A DNA stretch of 64,000 nt, taken from JAJNBD01 sp964471475 (GTDB lineage Bacteria; Pseudomonadota; Gammaproteobacteria; CAISUE01). Below are positions 1 through 7,636 of this stretch, in pieces (the first letter of the stretch is position 1; every line of letters starts with the position of its first letter). A model generated the notes under the pieces. It was given only the letters and a program-made list of their open reading frames with translations. It was not told the origin of the DNA and made no database searches. The position numbers were made by a program, and so were the translations under genes. The DNA lies in assembly GCA_964471475.1 (NCBI GenBank), contig CAYYFQ010000009.1, forward strand, positions 1-64,000, in the 5' to 3' direction.

Positions 1-55
1 GAGCGGCGGTCTCCAAAACCGCAGGTTGGGGGTTCGATTCCCTCCTGGCCTGCCA
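1..55 (+). tRNA. tRNA-Trp (CCA), 3' part
   Basis: The window opens inside a tRNA gene. The anticodon stem pairs GCGGT (6-10) with ACCGC (18-22) around the loop CTCCAAA, giving anticodon CCA at 13-15, which reads UGG (Trp). The T arm contains GGTTCGATTCC and the gene ends with an encoded CCA at 53-55. The D arm and 5' acceptor strand lie outside the window. tRNA-Trp directly before secE-nusG is the usual gammaproteobacterial arrangement, normally with tuf upstream. Confidence 0.95.
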
Positions 56-81
56 TTTTTTAGTAGGATATATGTGTAACT

Positions 82-468
82 ATGGTAGAGATAATTAAAC
101 TCAAACAACCGATAAGCAATGAAAATAGCGTGCTTAACAAACTCAAATGGTTTGTGCTCCTTTTTGTTTTTGTGGCAAGCCTAGTAGCTCATTATTATTT
201 TTCTAATATAGCTGAAATATGGCATGCCTTATATTGGCTCGGCGTCTGCTTAATTGGTTTTGGCTTATTTGTTTGGACTACACAAGGTAAAGCAGTTGTA
301 AATTTTGCTAAAGCTTCTCGTAATGAATTACGTAAAGTGGTGTGGCCAACCCGTCAAGAAACCATACAATCTACGGTGGCTGTAATTGTATTGGTAGCTA
401 TTTTGGCTTTGCTGCTCTGGGTGATGGATTCATTGTGGCTTTGGCTAATCACATTAATTACAGGCTAG
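82..468 (+). CDS. secE: Preprotein translocase subunit SecE
   Basis: SecE is the small clamp subunit of the SecYEG channel in the inner membrane. The 128-residue product has the three-segment gammaproteobacterial form, with hydrophobic stretches at about 22-40, 48-66 and 98-124. The conserved amphipathic motif NELRKVVWPTRQET lies at about 81-94, just before the last segment, which is the essential part of the protein. It starts at ATG 82, 27 bases after the tRNA, and nusG follows 9 bases after its stop, so the two are probably co-transcribed. SecY is encoded at 18927. Length and motifs match the family, so the call is firm. Confidence 0.97.
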   Translation: MVEIIKLKQPISNENSVLNKLKWFVLLFVFVASLVAHYYFSNIAEIWHALYWLGVCLIGFGLFVWTTQGKAVVNFAKASRNELRKVVWPTRQETIQSTVAVIVLVAILALLLWVMDSLWLWLITLITG

Positions 469-477
469 GGGAAGAAC

Positions 478-1026
478 ATGAGTGAAGAAATTGTTTTAAA
501 ATGGTATGTGTTACATGTTACTTCCGGATTTGAAAATTCCGTGATGCGATCTATTCCAGACCGTGCAGCGTTAGCAGGCTTGTCACAATATTTTGGTGAA
601 ATTATCGTACCGACTGAAGAAGTCATTGAAATGAAGGATGGTAAAAAGCGTAAAACAGAGCGCAAATTTTTCCCAGGCTACGTGTTGTTAAAAATGCATC
701 TTACCGATGATACTTGGCACATGATTCGTAAAGTACCGAAGGTGTTAGGCTTCATTGGTTCTAATAAAGATCGCCCTACTCCCATCTCGGATGCGGAAGC
801 AGATCAAATCATGCGGAAAGTGCGAGAAGGTGTTGATAAGCCTAAGCCAAAAATATTATACGAAATGAGTGAAGTAATTCGCATTATTGATGGTCCTTTT
901 GCTGATTTCAACGGTGTGGTTGAAGAAGTTAACTATGAGAAGAATCGTTTACGTGTCTCCGTTTCGATTTTTGGCCGTTCTACGCCTGTGGATCTTGAGT
1001 TTAAGCAGGTGGAAAAATTGCTTTAA
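478..1026 (+). CDS. nusG: Transcription termination/antitermination protein NusG
   Basis: NusG binds RNA polymerase, suppresses pausing, and links polymerase to Rho and to the ribosome through S10. The 182-residue protein has the NGN domain first (WYVLHVTSGFE near the N-terminus, FFPGYVLLKM at about 64-73) and a C-terminal KOW domain from about residue 137 (IDGPFADFNGVVEEV). AGGGGAAG lies just before ATG 478. Length is standard. The gene normally leads into rplKAJL-rpoBC; here an amino-acid permease begins 20 bases after the stop, so the usual operon has been broken (see findings). Confidence 0.97.
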   Translation: MSEEIVLKWYVLHVTSGFENSVMRSIPDRAALAGLSQYFGEIIVPTEEVIEMKDGKKRKTERKFFPGYVLLKMHLTDDTWHMIRKVPKVLGFIGSNKDRPTPISDAEADQIMRKVREGVDKPKPKILYEMSEVIRIIDGPFADFNGVVEEVNYEKNRLRVSVSIFGRSTPVDLEFKQVEKLL

Positions 1027-1046
1027 CGTACTAGGGTTCGTTTACA

Positions 1047-2432
1047 ATGACTGAACTGGCGAAAAAACTTAAAACTCGCCATTTAAATATGATTGCCCTG
1101 GGTGGTTCCTTGGGCACTGGTATGTTTTTAACAACGGGTTATGCGGTCTCCATTGCAGGCCCTGCTGGTGCGTTACTTGCTTATTTTTTGATGGCGGTCG
1201 TAGTTTATTTCCTCATGAACAGTTTAGGAGAAATGAGTACTTACGACCCTCATACCGGGACTTTCTGTAAGTATTCTGCCGATTATATTAGCCCTTCCTT
1301 TGGTTTTGCTATGTCGTACAATTATTGGTTTAATTGGGCGATCACGGTGGCTACCGAAATTTCAGCTGCAGTTATCATTATGCAATTTTGGTATCCCCAT
1401 GCAAGTGTATTTTTATTGTCCGCATTATTTTTTTTCGGCGTTTTATTCACCAATATCTTTTCTGTACGAATTTATGCAGAAATTGAAAGTTTTTTATCAC
1501 TCATTAAAATTATTGTAGTACTCGTTTTTATTTTTGTAGGGATGTTGTTACTAGGTTATCATCCGGAGCTGGTCGTACATAACTGGACAATTCCTGGTGC
1601 GCCTTTTCATCAAGGATTATTTGGATTTGTCACCGTTTTTTTATTTGTGGGTTTTTCTTTTCAAGGGACGGAGCTTATTGGTGTTGCTTCAGGAGAAACT
1701 CAAGATCCGCACCTGAGTATTCCTAAATCGATTCGTTTAATTTTCTGGCGTTTGAGTTTATTTTATTTGTTGACCACTTTTATTATTGGTGGTTTGTTTC
1801 CTTATACGATGTCTTCTTTGTCAGTGCAAAATAATGTGATGTGGAGTCCTTTTACTTTATTGTTTTCTAAGATTGGCGTCACTTATGCGGCTTCTTTGGT
1901 TAACTTTGTTATTTTGGTGGCAGTTCTTTCTGCCACGAATGCGAGCTTATATTCTGCAACGCGAACTTTATGGTATATGGCGAGCGTTGGGCAAACACCT
2001 AAAATTTTTGGTAAATTAAATAATGCAGGTACTCCACTTTTGGCACTCTTAGTGACGGCATTGATAGGTTCGTTAGTATTTCTTTCATCTTTTGTGGGTA
2101 ATGGCTTATTTTTTACAGATATTGTGCAGGTTTCTTCTTTATCAGGCTTCATTGCTTGGTTCGGGATTGCGTGGAGTCATTACAAATTTCGTAAGCACTA
2201 TGTCGCACAAGGGCGCGATCTTCGACAATTGCATTTTCGTGCTAAGTGGTTTCCCTATGCTACTCTTATAGCGCTGGTAATTTTGTTATTTATTATGTTT
2301 GGGCAAGTGATCCCTTGGGTGTTTTCTCATCACGGCATTATTGAATTACTGATGATTTATTCTGCTTTGATTATGTTTGGAATGCTATGGTTGGGACATT
2401 ATCTTTTTACCATTAATTTCAGACCCCATTAG
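1047..2432 (+). CDS. Amino-acid permease, LysP-like (APC superfamily)
   Basis: Inner-membrane amino-acid/proton symporter of the APC superfamily, AAT family. The 461-residue product is almost entirely hydrophobic with about 12 membrane segments. It opens with the family signature HLNMIALGGSLGTGMF, followed by GPAGALLAYF and LGEMSTYDP. The stretch YNYWFNWAITV and the later FSFQGTELIGVASGE and SGFIAWFGIAWSHYKFR resemble the lysine permease LysP more than other members, so lysine or another cationic amino acid is a reasonable substrate guess, not a proven one. It occupies the place after nusG where rplK is expected. No regulator is nearby. Confidence 0.85.
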   Translation: MTELAKKLKTRHLNMIALGGSLGTGMFLTTGYAVSIAGPAGALLAYFLMAVVVYFLMNSLGEMSTYDPHTGTFCKYSADYISPSFGFAMSYNYWFNWAITVATEISAAVIIMQFWYPHASVFLLSALFFFGVLFTNIFSVRIYAEIESFLSLIKIIVVLVFIFVGMLLLGYHPELVVHNWTIPGAPFHQGLFGFVTVFLFVGFSFQGTELIGVASGETQDPHLSIPKSIRLIFWRLSLFYLLTTFIIGGLFPYTMSSLSVQNNVMWSPFTLLFSKIGVTYAASLVNFVILVAVLSATNASLYSATRTLWYMASVGQTPKIFGKLNNAGTPLLALLVTALIGSLVFLSSFVGNGLFFTDIVQVSSLSGFIAWFGIAWSHYKFRKHYVAQGRDLRQLHFRAKWFPYATLIALVILLFIMFGQVIPWVFSHHGIIELLMIYSALIMFGMLWLGHYLFTINFRPH

Positions 2433-2783
2433 TATTGTAAATAACAATCTTATCTTTTTGTATTTTTTGTAAAAAATTTTTTTTGTTTGGCATTGTATCC
2501 ATAGCCAGTTTATAGTATCATCCCTGCTAACATAATGAGCATGTAATCTCTTGTTTCTTGGTTTGCTAGAATAATACATTAATAAAAAAAATGAACTTAA
2601 CTTGATAGCTTTTTTATTAAAATTGAGATACAATTAATTCGTAATCTGAGATTAAGTTGCGTGCTACATTTGGAAACGTGCGCTCTTAATGAATATCTTA
2701 GTTTAATTGTTATTGATTAAGAGATATATGAAAATAATTTTTACACATTGCAGTAGAGCAATAATTTTAAAAGGAGAAATAGT
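2433..2783 (+). other. AT-rich intergenic region before hfq
   Basis: About 350 bases between the permease and hfq. It is very AT-rich, with runs such as the T-rich stretch at 2455-2490. I find no convincing ORF, RNA gene or strong hairpin. The hfq promoter must lie here, but the many AT-rich hexamers prevent a confident choice. Confidence 0.5.
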
Positions 2784-3011
2784 GTGGCACAACATCTGCA
2801 AGATCCATTTTTGGAAGCGCTAAAAGCGCATAATGTCCCAGTTGCAATTTATTTGATTAATGGGATCAAATTGCAAGGTCAAATTGAAGCGTTTGATGAA
2901 GATATCGTATTACTGAAAAACACTATTAGTCAAATGATATATAAACATGCAATTTCAACCGTGGTTCCTACTCACAGCATTAAATTAGATTTGCATATTG
3001 ATTCAGATTAA
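2784..3011 (+). CDS. hfq: RNA chaperone Hfq
   Basis: Hfq is the hexameric Sm-like protein that pairs small RNAs with mRNAs. The 75-residue product carries both Sm motifs: LQDPFLEALKAHNVPVAIYLINGIKLQG early in the protein (read in parts) and the Sm2 motif YKHAIST near residue 53. The flexible C-terminal tail of E. coli Hfq is missing, giving a short form as in many other bacteria. The start is GTG 2784, set by AAGGAG at 2771-2776. It stands alone, not in the common miaA-hfq-hflX cluster. Confidence is high because the core is nearly identical to known Hfq. Confidence 0.97.
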   Translation: MAQHLQDPFLEALKAHNVPVAIYLINGIKLQGQIEAFDEDIVLLKNTISQMIYKHAISTVVPTHSIKLDLHIDSD

Positions 3012-3034
3012 TTAAATGTTGTTGTAGTTTTCAT

Positions 3035-3063
3035 CGCCCCGAGCTTACCTTATTTTCGGGGCG
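3035..3063 (+). terminator. GC-rich hairpin after hfq
   Basis: CGCCCCGA (3035-3042) pairs perfectly with TCGGGGCG (3056-3063) over a 13-base loop, 24 bases after the hfq stop. The downstream tract is not U-rich, so it is either a weak terminator or a 3'-end stabilising hairpin. Confidence 0.5.
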
Positions 3064-3171
3064 CATGCTCTGTGAGCAAAAAATATAACTATCATTTTCT
3101 CTTCACCATAAAAAATCGTTCTGCTAATGTGATAGAATAAGCGCTTTTAACTTCAGTCACTTCAAATTATC

Positions 3172-4722
3172 ATGAACACAAAAACCGTATTTCGTAATCT
3201 TTCTAGCTCTGAATTAATTGCACATGCTTTAGCTCGCCACGAAGGGAGATTGGCTGCTAATGGTGCTTTAACTGTTAACACTGGCACACGAACGGGACGT
3301 TCCCCTAAGGATCGTTTTATCGTTAAAGACCATTTGACGGCTGAAAAAGTGGCGTGGGGACCTGTGAATCAACCTTTTGAAGCAGAAGCTTTTGATCAGC
3401 TTTATACAAAAGCCCTTGACTATGTTAATGCAAAAGATCATTTTGTTTCAGATATGCAAGTAGGCGCAGAGCCTAAATATGCACTGTCCATTGAGATGAT
3501 TACAGAAACTGCTTGGCAACACTTATTCGGTAAGAATTTATTTGTTGAGCGTACTAAAAATTCTATTGAAGCGAATCGTCCTCATTGGACGATTTTGAAT
3601 GTACCGGGTTTTATGCCAGATGTACTTGTCGATAAAACACATTCCGATGGTTGCGTGATTTTAAGTTTTTCTCGCCAGGTTGTTTTGCTTTGTGGAATGC
3701 GATATGCGGGTGAAATGAAGAAAGCATTATTTGGGGTGATGAATTTTCTTATGCCAGATGAAGATGTACTCCCGATGCATTGTGGAGCTAATGTAGGCGA
3801 GTCTGGCAATGTGGCTTTATTTTTTGGTTTATCCGGGACCGGTAAAACCACATTATCTTCTGACCCCGCGCGTTATTTGTTAGGCGATGATGAACATGGA
3901 TGGTCTCCCGAGGGAGTATTTAATTTTGAAGGGGGATGCTATGCAAAATGTATTGATCTTTCTTCCGAGCGCGAGCCGATTATTTGGAATGCTATTCGCT
4001 TTGGTACAATCATGGAAAATGTAGTGCTAAATTCTACTACGCTTCAGCCAGATTATCATGATAGTTCATTAACACAAAATACGCGGGCGGCTTACCCTTT
4101 AAGTTTTGTGGAAAAAAGAATTCAGAAAAATTATGCGGGTTTACCAAATGCAGTTGTTTTTTTAACTTGTGATCTTTATGGAGTGTTGCCCCCAGTTGCT
4201 TTATTAACCCGTGAGCAAGCGGCTTATTATTTTTTAAGTGGTTACACGGCCTTAGTGGGTAGTACGGAAATGGGGCAGGGCAAAGGTATTAAAACTACAT
4301 TTAGTACTTGTTTTGGTGCGCCATTTTTTCCTCGCCCCCCTAAAGTATATGCTGATTTATTAATGAAAAAAATTAATCAAACCAAAGCAGATGTATATTT
4401 AGTGAATACCGGTTGGACGGGTGGTGGTTATGGCAAAGGAGGAGAAAGATTTAGCATTCCTGTGACGCGGACTATTGTGGACAGTATCGTGGAAGGCAAA
4501 TTAAAAAATATCGAATATGATTTACTGCCCGGCTTTAATCTTAAAATTCCTAAAAATTTACCGGGTGTGGATAGTCAATTACTAGATCCTCGCAAGACTT
4601 GGCCTTTACTTGCTGATTATCAATCCTATGCAAATCAATTGATTCAGGAGTTTAATGCCAATTTTAAACGTTTTGACGTTGATTCATCTATTCAACAAGC
4701 AGCTCCCAAGGAACTTTCATGA
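3172..4722 (+). CDS. pckA: Phosphoenolpyruvate carboxykinase (ATP)
   Basis: PckA converts oxaloacetate and ATP to PEP, CO2 and ADP, the first committed step of gluconeogenesis, which fits an organism that lives on amino acids. The 516-residue protein has the ATP-type fold. NTGTRTGRSPKDRF lies near the N-terminus, the kinase P-loop GLSGTGKTT at about 219-227, and the metal-binding LLGDDEHGW follows. NTGWTGGGYGKGGERF lies toward the C-terminus. Length is near the usual 520-540. The start is ATG 3172 with a weak ribosome site. The last codons overlap the ridA start (ATGA), so the two are translationally coupled. Confidence 0.97.
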   Translation: MNTKTVFRNLSSSELIAHALARHEGRLAANGALTVNTGTRTGRSPKDRFIVKDHLTAEKVAWGPVNQPFEAEAFDQLYTKALDYVNAKDHFVSDMQVGAEPKYALSIEMITETAWQHLFGKNLFVERTKNSIEANRPHWTILNVPGFMPDVLVDKTHSDGCVILSFSRQVVLLCGMRYAGEMKKALFGVMNFLMPDEDVLPMHCGANVGESGNVALFFGLSGTGKTTLSSDPARYLLGDDEHGWSPEGVFNFEGGCYAKCIDLSSEREPIIWNAIRFGTIMENVVLNSTTLQPDYHDSSLTQNTRAAYPLSFVEKRIQKNYAGLPNAVVFLTCDLYGVLPPVALLTREQAAYYFLSGYTALVGSTEMGQGKGIKTTFSTCFGAPFFPRPPKVYADLLMKKINQTKADVYLVNTGWTGGGYGKGGERFSIPVTRTIVDSIVEGKLKNIEYDLLPGFNLKIPKNLPGVDSQLLDPRKTWPLLADYQSYANQLIQEFNANFKRFDVDSSIQQAAPKELS

Positions 4723-5105
4723 AAACAATTATTCAAACGGCGTTAGCACCACGACCCATTGGTGCTTATAGCCAAGCAGTGGTCGTCGATGATGTTGTGT
4801 ATTTGTCTGGTCAAATAGCGATCGATCCCGCTACCGGCGAGTTAGTGGGGCAGACTTTTGAAGAGCAAATCAAGCAAGTTTTTTTAAATATGGCAGCCGT
4901 ATTGAGTGCTGCGGGTGGTGAATTAAGCCAAATAGTGAAGCTTACCATTTACCTTAAAAATTTTGCTGAAGATTATCCTAAACTCAATGAAGGAATGGTT
5001 AATTTCTTTTTTGATAACTATCCTGCACGCACCACCATTGGAGTAAGCGCTTTACCTAAAAATGCGTTGGTAGAAATTGATGCGGTGGTTAGTTTGAAAA
5101 ATTAA
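4719..5105 (+). CDS. ridA: RidA family enamine/imine deaminase
   Basis: RidA (YjgF/YER057c family) hydrolyses reactive enamine/imine intermediates released by PLP enzymes such as threonine dehydratase. The 128-residue product shows the family pattern: PIGAYSQAV at the N-terminus, VYLSGQIAIDP near residue 27, and the C-terminal PARTTIGVSALPKNALVEID with the catalytic arginine. It forms a soluble homotrimer in the family. The ATG overlaps the pckA stop by four bases, an unusual pairing that suggests co-expression during amino-acid use. Length is typical. Confidence 0.94.
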   Translation: MKTIIQTALAPRPIGAYSQAVVVDDVVYLSGQIAIDPATGELVGQTFEEQIKQVFLNMAAVLSAAGGELSQIVKLTIYLKNFAEDYPKLNEGMVNFFFDNYPARTTIGVSALPKNALVEIDAVVSLKN

Positions 5106-5161
5106 AAGTAATTATGCTAACATGCTCACGTTTCTTTAATTATTAATCATCAAGGACTCTT

Positions 5162-5695
5162 ATGAAAACACTTGCTCAAATTTTAATGGTTTCTGTTGTG
5201 GGTTTAACCGTTTCTTCACTAACTTTTGCTGATTCAGCCGAAATAGATAAAAATGCTAAACGTGCTGCTCCCAAGGTTGATAGAGTAATAAATGCAGAAA
5301 ACGCACGCCATAATCACGTTGATACGACAATTCACAGTAACAACATTAAACAGACGACTAATGTAAATACACGCCTTAATGCGCCCACAATAATAGAGAA
5401 TCCCCGTTCGTCGTTGACGGCCGATAATGGCAGCCATAATAAGGTATTAAATGTGCCTGTTAAGGATAATGGAAACACTGCAGACAACGGTGCCCAAATT
5501 GGTGGTGTAAATAGCAGCACTAATACAGCTGCGGTACAAGGAGTGGGTAACACAGGTGCTCATTCAGGCAATTCAGTAGGCGCGGGTAACAGCACTTCCA
5601 ATATCGTAAAAAATAGCACGATCACAGCGACTGATAGCACATTGTTTAGCAATAATGGAAATGTGACTAGCCCAGTAACACCTCCTCAGCAATGA
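5162..5695 (+). CDS. Secreted Asn/Thr-rich protein, N-terminal part
   Basis: I do not recognise this protein. The 177-residue product starts with a clear signal peptide (MKTLAQILMVSVVGLTVSSL, then cleavage near TFADSA). The mature part is rich in Asn, Thr, Ser and Gly, with motifs such as NNIKQTTNVNTRLN and NGNTADNGAQIGGVNSST, and has no Cys. AAGGA lies before ATG 5162. It ends at TGA 5693-5695, but the same frame continues open without another stop through 6247. It is therefore either the first half of a longer secreted protein interrupted by one nonsense codon or the first of two proteins (see findings). Confidence 0.7.
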   Translation: MKTLAQILMVSVVGLTVSSLTFADSAEIDKNAKRAAPKVDRVINAENARHNHVDTTIHSNNIKQTTNVNTRLNAPTIIENPRSSLTADNGSHNKVLNVPVKDNGNTADNGAQIGGVNSSTNTAAVQGVGNTGAHSGNSVGAGNSTSNIVKNSTITATDSTLFSNNGNVTSPVTPPQQ

Positions 5696-5725
5696 AAGGA
5701 AGGCAGCAGAGAAGTTAGTAACTAC

Positions 5726-6247
5726 GTGAACGGTGATAAAATTACAGCGCTTAATGGTTCAGGCGCTGATAATTTTATCTCGCTCGATAGCGGGGTCTCA
5801 GGAGCTGCTGTTCATAATACCGTCATTGATAGCCAAATTGATTTGACTAATGTAGGAACACATGACGATATTGCGGTGAAAGGTAAGGGAGCTAACTCTA
5901 CGATGGAGCATGCGAATGTTCAACTAAAAAATCTTGGAGCCAATGATGCTATCTCTATGCAAGCTAATGTGGTAGGGGGATCTTCAAATGATTCTGCAGT
6001 GGTATCTGCTTTAAATCAAGGAAGTGGAGATACAGCGCGCATTGTAGGAAACTTTGTTAATACCTCAGGTGTTTTGCTGCAGAATAAAGGGAATAATGAC
6101 CTGAGTATACTCGATGGAACGAAAGGTGGGAGTATTGATATTAATGGCTCAAATGATGTGGGGATGATGCTACCATGGTTTGTGGGTAATAGTGCTCCAT
6201 CATTGCAAGCACAATATGGAGTGTTGAATCAGTTGTCAGAGAAGTGA
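5726..6247 (+). CDS. Beta-solenoid-like repeat protein, possible C-terminal part of preceding gene
   Basis: This open frame is in the same phase as the 5162 gene, separated only by TGA 5693. The first possible start is GTG 5726, with no good ribosome site in front and no signal peptide, which favours it being the downstream part of a broken or readthrough gene. The 173 residues contain a degenerate repeat about every 20-25 residues: LNGSGADNFISL, LTNVGTHDDIAV, LKNLGANDAISM, LNQGSGDTARIV, LQNKGNNDLSIL. The pattern [L/I]-x-N-x-G-x-x-D-x-[I] suggests a stacked beta-strand (solenoid) fold on the surface or outside the cell. No family name can be given. Confidence 0.55.
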   Translation: MNGDKITALNGSGADNFISLDSGVSGAAVHNTVIDSQIDLTNVGTHDDIAVKGKGANSTMEHANVQLKNLGANDAISMQANVVGGSSNDSAVVSALNQGSGDTARIVGNFVNTSGVLLQNKGNNDLSILDGTKGGSIDINGSNDVGMMLPWFVGNSAPSLQAQYGVLNQLSEK

Positions 6248-6289
6248 GCACAATTTTTTGTGCTGTATAGAGATATTTCTACAAATTAC

Positions 6290-6318
6290 TTGACTTTCGT
6301 TTCATAGCTAGGTAAAAT
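6290..6318 (+). promoter_or_regulatory. Sigma-70 promoter for rpsL-rpsG
   Basis: TTGACT at 6290-6295 and TAAAAT at 6313-6318 are separated by exactly 17 bases. Transcription would begin near 6325, giving a leader of about 175 bases before rpsL. Confidence 0.7.
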
Positions 6319-6427
6319 TTTCCACCTTTGTTTGTGGGCTTTATCGTATTTCATCCGCATCCATGTGTTAACTCGCTCGTCAGTAATTCAATACAATTGA
6401 TTGAAAAGCGAAAATTAAAATTTTAGG

Positions 6428-6467
6428 GCGTGCTGATAATTTGTTGTTTAGCAAATTGTCAACACGT
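6428..6467 (+). repeat. Stem-loop in the rpsL leader
   Basis: GCGTGCTGATAATTTG pairs with CAAATTGTCAACACGT (13 of 16 positions) around a loop of about 8 bases. It lies 32 bases before the rpsL start, in the predicted leader, so it may be a regulatory hairpin of the str operon or a small palindromic repeat. Confidence 0.45.
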
Positions 6468-6499
6468 CTTAGTAAGAAATTGTTTTTGGAGATTATTTA

Positions 6500-6877
6500 A
6501 TGGTTACAGTAAACCAACTAGTTCGAAAAGGCCGACTTACACCTGTGTGGAAAAGTAAAAGTCCGGCTTTAGCGCGTTGCCCCCAGCGTCGTGGTGTGTG
6601 CACGCGTGTGTATACCACAACACCCAAAAAACCAAACTCCGCTTTACGTAAAGTCGCGCGGGTTCGTTTAACTAATGGTTTTGAGGTGACTGCTTACATC
6701 GGTGGGGAAGGTCATAATCTTCAAGAGCACTCCGTGGTATTAATTCGTGGTGGTAGGGTAAAAGACTTGCCGGGTGTGCGATATCATATTGTTCGTGGAG
6801 CTTTGGATACTTCTGGTGTAACAAAACGTAATCAGGGTCGTTCGAAGTATGGTGCCAAACGTAGTAAGAAGAAATAA
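6500..6877 (+). CDS. rpsL: 30S ribosomal protein S12
   Basis: S12 lies at the decoding centre of the 30S subunit. The 125-residue product matches the family end to end. It includes TTTPKKPNSALRKVARVRL, with the lysines that when mutated give streptomycin resistance in the sensitive (Lys) state, and GGRVKDLPGVRYH with the Asp that is often methylthiolated. The basic C-terminus ends in RSKKK. It starts at ATG 6500 after GGAG (6488-6491) and is followed 17 bases later by rpsG. It is the first gene of this str-type cluster. Confidence 0.98.
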   Translation: MVTVNQLVRKGRLTPVWKSKSPALARCPQRRGVCTRVYTTTPKKPNSALRKVARVRLTNGFEVTAYIGGEGHNLQEHSVVLIRGGRVKDLPGVRYHIVRGALDTSGVTKRNQGRSKYGAKRSKKK

Positions 6878-6894
6878 TTTTTGAGTAGATTAAT

Positions 6895-7440
6895 ATGCCG
6901 AGAAGAAAAGTTGTTGCAAAGCGTGAAATTCTAGCCGATCCAGTTTTTGGTAGTATGTTGATCGCAAAATTTATTAACCGCGTCATGAAAAATGGTAAAA
7001 AAAGTTTAGCGGAAGATATTGTTTATGGGGCTTTAGCTAAAGTTGAAGAGCGCCTCAAACAAAAAAGCAAAAAAACAGAAGGAGAGGGTGGCGAAGGTGG
7101 TGATGCAGGTGGTCATCATGGAGGCGCACGTTTTACTAGCGTAGTAGAGTTGTTAGAAGCCATTCTTGACAATGTTCGTCCTACCGTTGAAGTCCGTGCT
7201 CGTCGTGTAGGTGGAGCTACTTATCAGATTCCTACTGAAGTTCGCGCAAGTCGCCGAGATGCATTGGGTATGCGTTGGATTATTGAGTGTGCGCAGTCTC
7301 GAGGTGAAAAAGGAATGGTATTGAAGTTGGCTGGTGAATTTTTAGATGCTTTAGAAAGCAAAGGCGGTGCAGTTAAAAAACGCGAAACCATGCATGCCAT
7401 GGCTAAGGCTAATCAAGCTTTTGCACATTTTGCACGTTAA
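6895..7440 (+). CDS. rpsG: 30S ribosomal protein S7 with Gly/Glu-rich insertion
   Basis: S7 nucleates assembly of the 30S head. The frame begins with MPRRKVVAKREIL and contains the rRNA-binding motif VRARRVGGATYQIP and the C-terminal AVKKRETMHAMAKANQAFAHF. At 181 residues it is long. Between KVEERLKQKSKK and FTSVVELLEAILDNVRP it carries about 25 extra residues (EGEGGEGGDAGGHHGG core, roughly 62-80) that E. coli S7 lacks. From memory, Coxiella S7 is also unusually long in this region, so this may be a lineage trait. It normally precedes fusA, but here a terminator separates the two. Confidence 0.97.
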   Translation: MPRRKVVAKREILADPVFGSMLIAKFINRVMKNGKKSLAEDIVYGALAKVEERLKQKSKKTEGEGGEGGDAGGHHGGARFTSVVELLEAILDNVRPTVEVRARRVGGATYQIPTEVRASRRDALGMRWIIECAQSRGEKGMVLKLAGEFLDALESKGGAVKKRETMHAMAKANQAFAHFAR

Positions 7441-7572
7441 CAATTCTACTACGTCGGCCCTAAAACGTTGAGGTGCTGTGCTTCGTGGCTCACATACCAA
7501 ACTGCGTATGCTTTACTACGATACTCGAACATCAATGTTTTCTGTTTTGACTTAGCGAATTGTAAATATTAA

Positions 7573-7604
7573 AAAGCCTCGGATTCTGCCGAGGCTTTGT
7601 TTTT
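7573..7604 (+). terminator. Rho-independent terminator between rpsG and fusA
   Basis: AAAGCCTCGG (7573-7582) pairs perfectly with CCGAGGCTTT (7589-7598) over a 6-base loop, followed by GTTTTT. This is a textbook intrinsic terminator. fusA must therefore have its own promoter or depend on readthrough, since its start lies only 33 bases further on. Confidence 0.9.
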
Positions 7605-7636
7605 CACTTAATTTAAAACTTAAAAGAGGTTTAATT

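Noticed and set aside
7546..7572. TTGACT before fusA as a promoter
   Set aside because: The matching -10 would be TAAAAA and the transcript would carry the rpsG terminator hairpin; too weak to claim.
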